Of a DNA stretch of 64,000 nt, positions 34,800 through 46,644 are shown piece by piece. Origin of the DNA: Branchiostoma floridae (taxonomy: Eukaryota; Chordata; Leptocardii; Amphioxiformes; Branchiostomatidae). Position 1 is the stretch's first letter, and each line of letters opens with the position of its first letter. The notes below the pieces were generated by a model. The model saw only the letters and a list, made by a program, of their open reading frames with translations. It was not told the origin of the DNA and made no database searches. The stretch spans positions 24,823,856 through 24,887,855 of the forward strand of contig NC_049981.1 in assembly GCF_000003815.2 (NCBI RefSeq), written 5' to 3'. Position numbers and translations under genes: made by a program.

Positions 34800-34890
34800 C
34801 TCCATAGCCTTAAGGGCAGTGGGAATCGAACCTGTGACCTCGCCGTCTCGTGTACGCTAATTCAGCCATTCAACGCCAGAGAATACGGAG
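34800..34890 (-). repeat. tRNA-derived SINE head
   Basis: Read on the minus strand: A-box-like TGGCTGAATTAGCGTAC and a perfect B box AGGTTCGATTCCC, within a 75-base tRNA-like span. It lies about 70 bp upstream of the LRR gene start codon, so it occupies its proximal promoter or leader. Confidence 0.6.
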
Positions 34891-34960
34891 GCAAGGGTGA
34901 AACAAAAGCAAGGTTGGACGATATTTTGTTAACAGTTATAGTTATACGGCATATTTGACA

Positions 34961-36133
34961 ATGATCCGTACTGCTGTTGTCAGCTGTTTGTTATTTCTGT
35001 CTGTACTACCTGACGGAAAGGCTGTCCCAAATACTTCATGTGCTGAAGTCTGCAGCCACTGTCGCCCAACATCATACGCGGCAAACTGTGACACATTGAA
35101 CCTAACCTACGTGCCCACCAACTTTCCTGTCAACGCATACAGCATAAGGCTCGACTGGAACGAACTAAAACTCATACCTACTACTTCTTTTCTAAACGTG
35201 CCACTTGTAACGTCCCTAAACCTTTCCTACAACAAGATCAGAGATATAGAGAAAAGGGCGTTCAAGACTCTGCCGAAGGTTCGAACCATCGACCTCACCG
35301 GGAATAGACTGACTCACATCGGCGACGATGTATTCGGACTGCCAAGGCTACACTTCCTACACTTGCAGAAGAATTTGATTTCGAACATAACAGCGACAGC
35401 TTTCTCGGAGGCCTCGAATAAGCTGAATAAGGTTTATCTCAGTGACAACTGTTTGGAAGAAATCCCTTGGCAATCATTTCAAATCTTGAAGATGATCTCC
35501 GAAGTAAACTTCGACCGGAACAAGATTCGAACATATTCTGTTCCTTCCGAGTTACAAACTCTAATGCCTTTCAAAGTCTCAGTCAGACAAAACCCTTGGC
35601 ACTGTGACTGTGAGTTATTTTCTTTCGTAAAGTGGCTTCACCAGGGGAATTACGGAAATAGCCCGTATTGCTTGGCCTGTGCAAGTCCTAATGTACACCA
35701 AGGGAAGAACCTGACCACCCTGTGCAGAGAAACGCTGTGCGATACAACTCCGACTACAAAGAAAATGGCCGCTAGCAATGGTATTTCTCAAACAGCGAAA
35801 CCAAATGACACAAACGGCAAAAATCAGCTGCAGGATAGTGGCTTCTCAATTTTTCCAATTGTGAACTACACCATTAGCCACGGAAACTACTTATACACTG
35901 TACAGATGAATGCGGTAAATGTAAATGAAAGTCAGGAGTCTGCTGACTATGTGCTGCTGTTGCCCATCGCTGAAACATTTTCATTTGAAAGCAACGGTCC
36001 TCATCAGGGGATCAGCTGCATTGTTGTGCTGGTGGCGTCAGCACTTGGGTTTGCCTACTTCTTGTATCAGATTATCCGTCACCGGAAAACTGTTAAAGAG
36101 AACGCCATCGCGGCTGAACGCGCGGCGGCTTGA
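34961..36133 (+). CDS. LRR type I membrane protein, single exon
   Basis: A 390-residue protein in one exon. ATG 34961 has A at -3 and starts a signal peptide (hydrophobic AVVSCLLFLSVL, probable cleavage after Ala21). An earlier in-frame TTG at 34955 is not a credible start. LRRNT Cys are at 27, 31, 34 and 43. Five or six LRRs follow (about 60-205; LNLSYNKIRDI, IDLTGNRLTHI, LHLQKNLISNI, VYLSDNCLEEI). The LRRCT starts NPWHCDC (211-217) and ends near Cys260. A Thr/Asn-rich juxtamembrane region with sequons leads to a TM helix at about 351-372 and a basic 18-residue tail (RHRKTVKE) without signalling motifs. The architecture suits cell-surface recognition or adhesion. Orthology to a named LRR family is not clear. 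Confidence 0.9.
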   Translation: MIRTAVVSCLLFLSVLPDGKAVPNTSCAEVCSHCRPTSYAANCDTLNLTYVPTNFPVNAYSIRLDWNELKLIPTTSFLNVPLVTSLNLSYNKIRDIEKRAFKTLPKVRTIDLTGNRLTHIGDDVFGLPRLHFLHLQKNLISNITATAFSEASNKLNKVYLSDNCLEEIPWQSFQILKMISEVNFDRNKIRTYSVPSELQTLMPFKVSVRQNPWHCDCELFSFVKWLHQGNYGNSPYCLACASPNVHQGKNLTTLCRETLCDTTPTTKKMAASNGISQTAKPNDTNGKNQLQDSGFSIFPIVNYTISHGNYLYTVQMNAVNVNESQESADYVLLLPIAETFSFESNGPHQGISCIVVLVASALGFAYFLYQIIRHRKTVKENAIAAERAAA

Positions 36134-36529
36134 ATATACATGTAACACTAGGATTGTTTTTGGATCTTTTTGGAAATCTATTTGTCGCCTTTTCTTTGCA
36201 TGATAAGTTAGATCAGTTGAATATTACATTGCAAAGCATACTAACATCTTTAAGGTAGTGAAAGCATGTTGCGAATGTACGGAAAAATGTTGTTTTGTTT
36301 ATACTGGCGCCTCTGGTAAGAAATGTACAAAAAATTACTCAAATGAGTTTAAAAGGTGCTTGTAAATGTACGTAAATAAGGCGAAAGACTTTGTCGTGAA
36401 GAATATTCTTACTTTTAACATAGTTTTCTTCTGTACACAAGCTTATTGTCCTGCCATACAATGTTTCCTCAGCCTGCTGTCATCAGTGTGAATAACATCT
36501 GTGCCAACTCGTGCAAAGTGAACATGTCC
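36134..36529. other. LRR gene 3' flank
   Basis: AT-rich and probably 3' UTR. No canonical AATAAA is close to the stop codon, and no other feature is seen. Confidence 0.4.
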
Positions 36530-37290
36530 TATAATAGGCATTTCATGCGTTTTGACGGGCAAATTTTGCTGCCAGACTAAGCTAAGTTTGATGGCAATTC
36601 TGTTAAAAGGCACATGGTTTTAGAGAGGGCGATGCCCACAAAATATTTTCACGATTTCGAGTGCCGAAGGTGCGAGCTGTTGCAAGGTTGGTCTTTGGAA
36701 ATTTCGAAATCTGCACCCTCTGAAACGACATTTTCTGTATTTTGAGGGACAAGTTTTCCTTGCAGACTATGCTAAATCTTATGCCATTTTTGTCAAAGAA
36801 GAAGATGTTTGAGGGCGATGACCTAAGCTACCACGCACAAATTTTCACCATGTCGTTGTGAGCGCCGGAGGCGTAAGTCATCGCTAGGGAGGTCCGGAGA
36901 AAATTTTGAAATCTTGACCGTCTGAAACGTCATTTGCTGAATTTCAGTGGCACATTCTGCTTGTAAACTAAGCTAAGTACGATAGTACAATTTCTATTGG
37001 TTTAAAAGATTTTTCAGAGCAACGCTCCGGCGCAACATATTGTCCTGTGTCGAAGACGCAGTCGTCACAAGGGAGGTCTGGCGAAATTTTGAAATCGGGA
37101 CTCTCTGAAACGCCATTTCTTGCAGTTTCAGGGGTAAACTATGCTGTTAGACTAGCTTGATTTTATGAAATTTCCATCATCAAAAAAATGCAGAAGGTTT
37201 CAGCTTGATTTTTTGGGGGGCGACGCCCCCCCAACATATTTTCCGGGGGGCAGCCGCCCCCCCTGCCCCCGGTGCCGCCGCAACTGCTAT
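36530..37290. repeat. Tandem repeat with hairpins, about 180-200 bp unit
   Basis: Four diverged units start near 36540, 36728, 36931 and 37113. Each contains a GGCAAATTTT/GGACAAG-type block, AGACTAAGCTAAG, an inverted-repeat hairpin (GGGCGATGCCC, GAGCAACGCTC, GGGGGGCGACGCCCCCC), AACATATTTTC, and TTTGAAATC...CTCTGAAACG. The last unit ends in a second GC-rich hairpin at 37243-37280. Not coding. Confidence 0.8.
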
Positions 37291-37900
37291 TAGTGCAAAG
37301 CAAACTCGGATAGCATAAGAAAAAGGTTGCGCACATATGTTCAATTGATTAACCAAACTTATCATACTTATTTATGGAGATAGTACACGTGTATTGATTT
37401 GATTTGTTATCTGTCTTACAATCATCTACGTGACATCATGGTAAAGATTATTTTCTAGAGTTTTTGTTTTCATAATGATAACCTTCAATTTACAACTGCA
37501 GTAACTTTGTATTATTCTGAGCATCCAGACGTACATGTATCCATAGTCGTTAGCACCAGATTATCAATTTTCTACTCATTGAGATTTACACACGTAATGC
37601 ATTTGCGGTTGGATTGACATAACAGATGAGACCTTTTTAAGATGCTATGATGAGATTGTCTGACAATCATTAAAAATCTAATGCTGAAGCTATATCTGAT
37701 TTTGAAATTGTATTGAAGAATTTTAATATATTTCTCGAATCCAATTTGGTTTGTAATCAAACTTACACGTATGGACCGAGGGACAACAAATAGTCCCATA
37801 ACTTAGGTCCAGGTGGGAACCGTATGTCATGTAACGTGACTTGAAAGGGAATTGTCATGCAAACTTTATTTCCAACTGGACGTAGACTGCCTGGTAAAGA
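37291..37900. other. Intergenic, no feature seen
   Basis: AT-rich sequence with no supported feature. Confidence 0.45.
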
Positions 37901-37901
37901 T

Positions 37902-38091
37902 AGTATCTCACTGCACTTGGGGCACCGGTGCAGAACTGTGGAGTTCGTAGATGACTCAGCGAATTTAAGAGATGAAGAACGAATTTTCTTACGTTTTGTG
38001 TATCTTTTGTCTTACTTTTACGTATTACGCAATATGTAAATTGTAAAAAAAATCGAAAATAACAAAACCCCGCAGTGCCGCGGTGAGATAC
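37902..38091. mobile_element. MITE, same family as 57780-58015
   Basis: The terminal inverted string GTATCTCAC is present at both ends. The interior shares AACGAATTTTCTTAC, TTTTGTGTAT, ACTTTTACGTATTACGCAAT and AAAATCG with the copy at 57.8 kb, in the same order. The TIR is degenerate and no clear target duplication is seen. Confidence 0.55.
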
Positions 38092-38344
38092 CACCTTAAG
38101 TTACGGAAGGCACGATAACCCATTGTGGGCTGGGTGTTCAAATCCCCTGTTCATATCTTACCTGCACGTAGTAGATATGTTTATGCAAACACCTTCTAGA
38201 GAGATCTATGAATTTTGAATGCAAATTTCATTTTACTCTAAAAAGCATATACGTCTGTTTTCTTTCCGCCCCTGAGGCACCGGGTATAGCCGTACCAGAC
38301 TGCCGGACATGACATGAATGGGCGCTCACACAAACACTTGTAAC

Positions 38345-38778
38345 TAGGGGTGGCTATCGGTACGGTGTACCGGTACAAAACCAGTTTTTCTTATTGGACC
38401 GGTCCGGAAAAAATGGACCTGAAAAAAATTGGTGGACCGGATGTAGAACCTATTGGAAATTAAACAAATTATATTTTCAGGTATTTACACGTTTTGGGGT
38501 TTACCGGTCGAGGAAAATAACAATAGCAATAGTGTAGAGTTTGAAGTTATTTCTACCAAGTTTTACAGCCAATCTTACAAAGGGAGTTAGCCAGTGGGAG
38601 TAGTCGATACACCACTAAACATATTTCTCTGAAGCGAAATGGACCATTGTTTTCAGTATCGTCCATTCAAAAGTTCTCACATGCTAAATCAAGTCCGGTT
38701 CAGGTCCGGACCTGGACCTGATCCTCTGGACCTGAACCAGACCTGGACCTGTATTTTCTGTACCGGTACTCACCCCTA
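38345..38778. mobile_element. hAT-type MITE with 8-bp TSD
   Basis: The ends are TAGGGGTGGCTATCGGTAC and, inverted, TAGGGGTGAGTACCGGTAC. Exact 8-bp direct repeats CTTGTAAC flank it (38337-38344 and 38779-38786), as expected for hAT transposase. At 434 bp it has no coding capacity, so it is nonautonomous. The right arm contains GGACCTG-type tandem repeats. Confidence 0.85.
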
Positions 38779-38789
38779 CTTGTAACCCA

Positions 38790-40400
38790 ACCTTTCTGGT
38801 ATGAAGAAGCATAAGTTAGCACGGTGGCCTTGTGCATGGTTGTAGTACAGTAGTTGTTGACTCAGAACTCGCAGGTACTGATATTGAATCCTTCACTTAT
38901 TCCCCTTTCACTCATTTCCTCACTAGACTTAGGTGAATACTGGCCTTTAAAGACCCGTGCTTGGTTTCAGTGGATCAAATAAATCTGATATCCAATACAA
39001 ACATAACAAAGATAGAAATGGTCTCCAACTCTTAAGATTTATCAAGCAAGCAATTCAAAACCTCCAAGGAGACATCTTCTATGAGGCTAAATATCCATGT
39101 GTTTTGTCCTGCTAGCAGCTGTCCAAAAAGTCTCAAAATCTTCTTAGAAAGATTGAATTATACACCCACGTCCACGTTCAAGCGTAGAATGAAACACAGG
39201 GAACAAAGCCAATGTCACTTTCAAGATATGTCTGCCAACGCCACATGTTTATTATTGAAGAATAGAAAACGACGTGTTTTGTGGACTCGATTTAAATAGA
39301 GCGAAGAGCAAGGCATAATAAAGAATAAGATATCAACTATCATGCATGAAAAAGCATGAAAATTACTAGTAGTCTCATCAGATTTTTCAAGCGTCTTTAG
39401 ACACCGCTGCCAGACTCATCTTTCATTGCTACTGGCGAGATTTTGTGATATAAAAGACACCACAAAATGGGTCTACAAGGTGAATAGACTGCCTCGTATC
39501 TTTCTTGTTTTCTCGCGGGGGTGTAAAGCGGGCCCGAATATATGAATGATAATTTCACAACGGATTACAAGTTGAGACCATCTGTATATTCGCTTCTTCC
39601 TTGCTGGAACATAAGGAACACTGTGTACGTGTACACATGTAGACTCTACGTCATCAAAAAATGCGTGGGTGTCCGGCCAGCGCGCTGTGGATTGTCATAG
39701 TACTCTGCTGGGTACTGGTCTGTAATGGCAATCTGTATTTAATACTAATTCAGGGTGTCATATTCCCTTTGTGAACATTCCAGGTCGTAACAACGTCATC
39801 CCGCTTATTACCCCTATCTTTCAAGTGTAAAAAAAAAAAAAAAAGTCTCCAAGCAGATGTGTCAGCTGGATGGCAAAAGAGAAGAATTTTGCATAATAGG
39901 GACAAATAAGTTGCCATGGGATCTCAGTCAGTCTTTTGCAGTCTATCCAGCTATCTACCGGGCAGTTAGTTCACTCTTAGGCCAATTAACTCCTACTAAG
40001 CTTGTATTCCTAATTTGGCCATAGTCAGATATTACTGTTCGGCCAAAACGGAGTCTGGTAGAGACTACAAAAAAGTACAATTTCTATACGAATAGAAAGA
40101 ACGACGAGAGCCCAAGTTTCAAAAGGATGCAGCAAATGTAATCAGATGACGTCAGATCAGGAACTAACCACTTCAAACTTGAGGTACTCACTGGCCTCAA
40201 AGATTGGCCAAAATTTTAACGTTTCTTTTTTTACTCAGGGACATCGCCTAGCCTACTACGTGGTAGGATCATCTGAGAGGCTACAACAACAAATTCTAAA
40301 CTTCGAGTCCTCATTACTTTAAAAGGCTCAAAAATACTTTGGATGGTTTAAATAAAAGCTTATGTTGTCTTTGATAATATTCATATGATTTCTTAAATTG
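38790..40400. other. Intergenic, no gene seen
   Basis: No supported coding region. A poly-A run lies at 39828-39844. Confidence 0.45.
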
Positions 40401-40402
40401 CA

Positions 40403-40530
40403 ATAATCCATCCATCCATCCATCCATCAGTCCCATAGCTTAGGAAGCCGTAGGGGCAGTAAGACTGTTCATAAGTGACTTCCACTTCTGGCGGTCTTCG
40501 TGATCAGAAGTCGCCGTAATCATTTTGGAC
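40403..40530 (-). pseudogene. LINE ORF2 C-terminus with (ATGG)n tail
   Basis: On the minus strand the frame reads ITATSDHEDRQKWKSLMNSL, then TAPTAS and a stop. This matches the usual 'A-x-DR-x-x-W' end of RTE-like LINE ORFs. It is followed within about 15 bases by five GGAT units, the typical microsatellite tail. Severely 5'-truncated insertion. Confidence 0.6.
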
Positions 40531-40534
40531 ATAC

Positions 40535-41410
40535 ATCAACATTCGTTATGGGATATGCACACAAAAGCAGAGAGACAGGGAAAAATACACCAAAAACAAA
40601 ACCTCACGCCCTTAGGGGTGAATTAATACATTTTGTATTTGATACTCACAGTGTATGTCACAAATAAGCTGCAGTTACTCACCAAACTCGAAAGGTGTCG
40701 TTTCAGAGCGACCACCGAGGATGCATTCTGTAGAGTTAGGCAATTCGGACGTCCCGGCATGCTAACTGAACACAATAGTTAGGGACCTTTCGCAAACGAA
40801 GGAAAAGAAAGCAGTCTGGCGTTTCCAAAACTTCGCAGTACAGATCTTCTTAATATTATTGCATAGAAAAACACAACCTTGCCATACTGGCTAAGGTGAT
40901 AAAGAAAATCATCTGATAGGTTCTATTGGATTGATGCTGAAGTCCCTTGTAGTGAAAAATAGAAGATATGTATGTGTCCTCTCAGATCCCGTGTTTGAGG
41001 AACGCCACACCTCGAGCAGGTAAAATAAGCCACCGATATTATAGACAACAGTAAGGGATTTTCCGGTGTTGAGTCAGTTTGGTGTTAAGCAGCTTGTACT
41101 TAACAAAACCAATGAGTTCTGACTTAAATAAAAGACGGTTAACGGGATATACCCGGGAGCAGCAGCATAAGCGTTGAAAATTGTTTCCTTGTCTCTTTTC
41201 TCCAATCTCATCCGAAAGGCTAATTGAAATCACAAACGTTGATTTGTGACACATTTCTTCTTACATGTTGTATATGACTTTATTAGGAGCTATCCTGGAT
41301 ATCGTTGGATATGCATTCTTTCTTATTATGCACAGGAAGTTGTGCTGATTTACTTTGCAACACGTCCATTTGCAACATGTGGATCTTTTCAAACCTACAA
41401 CCTACGCATG
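40535..41410. other. Intergenic, no feature seen
   Basis: No supported coding region or recognised element. Confidence 0.4.
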
Positions 41411-41414
41411 TAGA

Positions 41415-42232
41415 TTCAAAACAGGAAGCGCGGTAGGAGTTTAATTAAAGCCTTTGATCACAGGTGTGCTGGGTAGGTACGATTGTATAAAGTCCTTTTA
41501 CCACACAGAACAACGGAAGCCATTAGATATTGGAACCACTCCGTCTGTGTATGTGTGCGTGCGTGTGTATGTGTGTGTGTGTGTATGTATGTGTGTGTGT
41601 GTGTGCGTGTGTGTGTCTGTCTGTCTGTCTGTCTGTCTGTTGCTAACATAGCTGTAGAGTCCCTGATTTGATCCTCCTTATGATTTGCAGGTGGATAGTA
41701 GTGATAAACGAAGGTCAAATTTGATGATGGCAGTTTCAGGGCCATTCAGCGCTTGTGAAAATGAGCACGATAATTGCACACATATCAGTCCGACCAGCCA
41801 CTTACCGTAGTGCCTGTACAGCTGTGAAGCCCAAGAGCTATAGAAAATATTATGGTAAAACACAATGTACACCAAAATACGTGGGGAATCTCAACGTAAC
41901 AGCATCTGTGTGGACTGCCAACGTAACATAACACAGACTGAAGTAAAAATCTGAAATTGTAATCATCCGTTCAGCGAGACCGTTCAACCATATTGAAATT
42001 AAAATGAGAATGAGAAATGAGAGAATGAATGAGATATTAATTGATGTTGCTCCCGGTACGTGCTCTGACTGGCTATGTGTGCTCTGGGCAACCGCTTAGG
42101 AACCACGTAGCGCCAAAATGGTCATTTCGACAAAACATTGCGGGTAATAGAATCTTGCTGTCAGCTTGTGGGTGATTTGGTAGTATAATACAATACACCT
42201 GAGCCACAATCCGTTCCTCCCAAACGGCAGTC
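41415..42232 (+). repeat. Duplicated segment, copy A (with GT microsatellite)
   Basis: Shares its whole order with copies B (44475-45206, inverted) and C (56843-57405): CAGGAAGCGC, ACACAGAAYARCGGAARCCATTAGATATTGGAA, a GT-rich microsatellite (41545-41640), GCCACTT, CTGTGAAGCC and, past 42060, a TGCTCTGACTGGCTATG...GGTGATTTGGTAG block. It lacks the block that carries the 80-codon frame in B and C, and is clearly older. Confidence 0.8.
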
Positions 42233-42234
42233 AG

Positions 42235-44470
42235 TGTACCCTTTGGTCCCAAGATAAGATTGGCAAGAACTTTGCCCACTGAGTTATGATTTATATTTCT
42301 GCTTTGAGTTGAGTTTGAAAGAAATGGTGAAATGTGATATGGTAATGCTTAGGTGATAAGACAGTGAAAATTGTATTTTCAACGCAGCAAATTCTGGGTG
42401 GTTTGTGATCATTGACCCCAGAAGTTGTTTACTCCAAAAGCGCCGCGACCAAGCATATTTCTTCCATTTCTGATTGGCCGGAGATAGCGACACTCCATGT
42501 GGCCTTATGTCATCATTTTCGAACCACTTCAGTCACAGTTCCAGTTTGTAAACGGATTATAAGGTCTATTTTTGTACGATTGGAAATTGTTTTCCCAATG
42601 GAAATCTTTCATGTTGTCACAATTCCTGTTCAACTCTCCTCATTAAATATTCTGTACCGCCAAACACATTCCTCTCTGTTTATCTTATTCTATGCTACGT
42701 TATAGAGTAGGAGCTAGGAATTTGAGGAGAGTAAACTACGTTTTTCCCCGAGGAAAAAAATAGTATTCTGTGCCAGTCCCTAAGTTTGCTTAAATCCGTC
42801 CTATGACAATTCATGTCTCCTTCCTTGGCCGTGTGCGGCTTTACGTGGGCACTGTTTGGTTGCCACTATATATCAGTGTGTGCTGAGGTGATCCCTTTTG
42901 TTCAGTATAGTCTGACTGTAGTACATGTACATGTCTCTACAAAACCACTGTTGTTCAGCTTTTGGTTCAACAACGCCCACTGTAGAACATTCTAAATATT
43001 AATGTTCTTTATAATTACGGGACGCGGCTTAACCTTCAACGGTGCGGTCGTCTTATGATTTCAGTTTCAAAGCAAGCAGTGACAGAACCAACCACCGACA
43101 AGAATCTAAGACAGCTTTATCCGTAACGTTAACAAGGCATCAGAATTATGTACGACACATGCACGGCTTTCCCAGGAATGCTATTAGTTTGCCATCGAAC
43201 GGCGAATGTGATTGGGCCTTTGCTTTGCCGTACTTAGTAACTTCTTCGGAGTATATCATAATTTCAATGTGCGTCTGTAGTCTAGTGAATTGCCTTAGGA
43301 TTTTGAAAACATTTGTGTGAACCAACGCTGTCTCTATCCACTCCATGACTATGTCAAATCACCGCAATATCACCTATACTTGGTTTCTGAAGGGTATACT
43401 GTTACCAAATTGGTCGTTTTTCAACATTTAGTAAGTTACAACGTTATATGATGGACAACTACTCCATTGGAGTATGATGAGTCTACATATTTAGTAATTA
43501 ATTTGATATTTATTGTATAAAATTAGTTTAATATTTAGTATATAAGACCGCAATGGATGACTCCTCAGTGAGAATGAAATACTCCACAGACCTGCAGGGG
43601 ACATGATAGTCTCAAACACTAAATTCGAACCTTCCTAGTACAATGGACCCTTCCATCCGAACACCATAAGCCCCGCCCCCTGTTCGATCAAGGTTCTATT
43701 TCGAACATCTCCGTCCGTCTTCGATTTCACTTATCTTGGCCTGAAACCCTCTCAGAACCCTCTCCAGATAACATAAGATTTCATTTATGTAAGAAGATAG
43801 CAGTAATATAGCAAATAAACTTGAAAAATACATTGTTAGAACTCATTTTTATCAAAAATGTCTGCCAACATTTTTCTTTCAAAATTCGTGAAACTGTTGC
43901 CAACAATATTTAAGGAAAACTCATCAAATTGGGTGGCTCTAGTATAAGTCGTTCTAGCGTTATACGATATGAAAGTTTGCGCAGGCCTCAAACCCCCCCC
44001 CCCCCGTCTGAATAGGGCTAAATACTATTGTTTCTGTATTGTACGATATGTTTTAACTCATTGCAGCGTCCTGACATCGGCTTAGCCTATTGCTCTCTTT
44101 TTGGTTGAAGTGTATATACATTTTATAGACAGAAGCTATTCAGCCTAGTTGACCATTTTTTTACTATTTTACCAGCAAAACAATGCGTCCGGAGATTCTT
44201 GGACGTTTTTCAATATTGTAAATAACTTGTAAGAAGGCTTCTTGAGCATTGATTTCTGATAATAAACCAGTATTATTATAAAGAATTAGGTAGGTAAATG
44301 AAGGTCGAACACGACGGTGACGTCACTATTTTTTACTATCTTATCGTAATCTAAACCTTAAGTTTGACCACATTACATAAAGACTCATCATTTCTTTCCA
44401 ATAGAGCAGAAATATAGATACTGGGCGAATTTTCATGTCACTTTTATCTTGTGACAAAATAAAAATTTTG
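42235..44470. other. Spacer between inverted copies A and B
   Basis: About 2.2 kb with no supported gene. A C homopolymer of at least 11 bases lies near 43993. Open frames of 60-97 codons show no domain. Confidence 0.45.
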
Positions 44471-44474
44471 TCTA

Positions 44475-44893
44475 CCGTTTTGAATGAAAGGATTTTGGCT
44501 TAGGTGTATTGTATTATTCTACCAAATCACCCACAAGGTGACAGCAAGATTCTATTACCCGCAGTGTTTCGTCAAAATGACCATTTCGGCGCTATGTGAG
44601 ATTGCCAAGAGCACGCATAGCCAGTCAGAGCACGTGTCAGGAGCACTTTTACTTCTGAGTTATGTTACGTTACAGTCCACACAACGGATATATTACGTTG
44701 AGATTTCCCACGACTTTCGGTGTACAATGTGTTTTCCATAACCGTTTCTATAGCCCTGGCTTCACAGCTGTGCAGGCACTACCGTAACGGAAAGTGGCTG
44801 GTCGAGCTTATGCGTGTGCAGCTAACGTGCTGGTCTAAGGGCCCTGAAATTGGCGTCATCAAACTTGACCCTAGTGAGTAACAGACAGACAGA

Positions 44894-44928
<35 letters not shown>

Positions 44929-45206
44929 TCACACGAACAAACGATACCCCATGGCCCAAATAACCTTCTCGGTGATGAAGAAGCGGATGTGGGAGACTGA
45001 TGCACGTGTGTGACGCACATCAGTGGTGACGGATTCTCCCTGTTGATGTGATTTCCTGCTAATGAGATTCCTTTCTTACAAGACTCGATGTCAGGCAACC
45101 GGTGTGCTTCCAATATCTAATGGTTTCCGTTATTCTGTGTGATAAAAGACTATATAGAACCAGACAAACCGTAAATCAAAGGCTTCAAACTCCTTTTGTA
45201 CAGCGC
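44475..45206 (-). repeat. Duplicated segment, copy B (inverted)
   Basis: Reverse complement of the copy A/C family. An open frame at 45113-44871 encodes the same 80 residues (MEAHRLPDIESCKKGISLAG...) as 56947-57189 in copy C. Half of the frame is GT microsatellite and it has no recognised domain, so I do not call it a gene. The (AC)n run is at 44893-44935. Confidence 0.85.
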
Positions 45207-45209
45207 TTC

Positions 45210-46640
45210 CTGTTTTTGCCTTCGAAAGACCGAAAATAATGCAGGTGTCGCCTAGTCGCAGGTGTCTGTCTAACTCTTGAGTAATGATTCTTTTAAAGAA
45301 TTTGGTAGGTAAAATGAAAAACATAGTAATTAAACCACGTACTTTACAAATGGTAGGTTTTACACAGGAAATTAGATTGCTTTGGTACTGGATTGATTCT
45401 GCAGTGATCTAACCCGACCGGTCTGGCCTCAATCTGGATAATGGATGAGGCCTCCAAAAGTAGTCTTAGGTTTGCGATCCTGAAAAAAATCAGGTCATTG
45501 GCAGTTTCAACATCGCACCGTACAAATATACACTGTAGAAGCACAGGTATATTAATAAATCAACAAAGAATGACAATTCTTGCATTAGCTCCCAAGCCTT
45601 TACCTGTTAATGGAGTCTGAAATGCAGAACGTCGGACAGAAAATGTGCAACTTCTGGCAACTTCTTTCAAATTATTCAAACACCACATCGAAACAGCCTG
45701 AATCCCTAAACAGCGGTTCCGGTTCATCCGAGAAAAGGATTGGGTCGACAAATTGTTCTTAGGGTCGGTCTGGTAACATCTTAAAACCCAATATACGTTT
45801 CTAAGGCCTAAGGAATGTTGAATACTCTGCCACGCATAGCAAATTCATTACATTACCTACCGCGAGGCCCACAAAAGGACGCTAATCTTCAAATTCCATC
45901 CCAAGGTCGAGCCAATTTCCTCTCCCCGTCTTCCACAATGTTTCAAGGGTCGATAGAAAAAAGTAATGAAGATTCCCTTCCTCAGTATTTTACCTGAGCT
46001 GTAGATGTATCTAGCAATCAGGTACTTTCATTAATGTGAAACTGTTCAACACCGTGATGGCAGTAGTATGATAGTGTGATGAATGTATGGCATTATAGAC
46101 GCCATGGCCAAGCACGGAAATGTATGGATGACTTTCTTTGATCGCTGTATATAGATCCTCTGGGTAACTTGGGGCACGGTCATTATTGTAGAACACGCTA
46201 ACTGGGTTGTCTTAATGACGAGGAGTTGGGGTGGATTTTGTTGAAAAGCGGGAACGTCTTTAGCGTACCTGTCAAAATAGTGATGGCATGATTTGATTTC
46301 AAGTAACTTGTTGTTGGTAAATGATAGATGTATGGGTGTAATTTCCTTTTGCGCCAAATATATATCCAAGCACATTCTGTAAATTGCAATGCACAACATC
46401 TTGTCACCTGTACCTCTGAAACAGACGGATCGTGACAGTTTACCCTATTTTTTACAGGAAAATTGGATTAGACCTTAATTTCGAAACACGAAAAGTCGAA
46501 TCACTACGTATACTTCATTGGTCGCTGGACATGATTAATTACATCCTTATACCATGTAATAGCATGTACTGAATTATTGGAGAACAAAATATATGAATCT
46601 ATTTATATTCCTGCTATGGACAAGGTATCTGCGTGCGTGC
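45210..46640. other. Intergenic, no gene seen
   Basis: No supported coding region. The 46046-46399 minus frame shows no domain. Confidence 0.4.
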
Positions 46641-46644
46641 CTTT

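Noticed and set aside
41545-41640. Short regular repeats that could suggest a CRISPR-like array
   Set aside because: Plain GT and CTGT microsatellite without spacers; the sequence context is eukaryotic.
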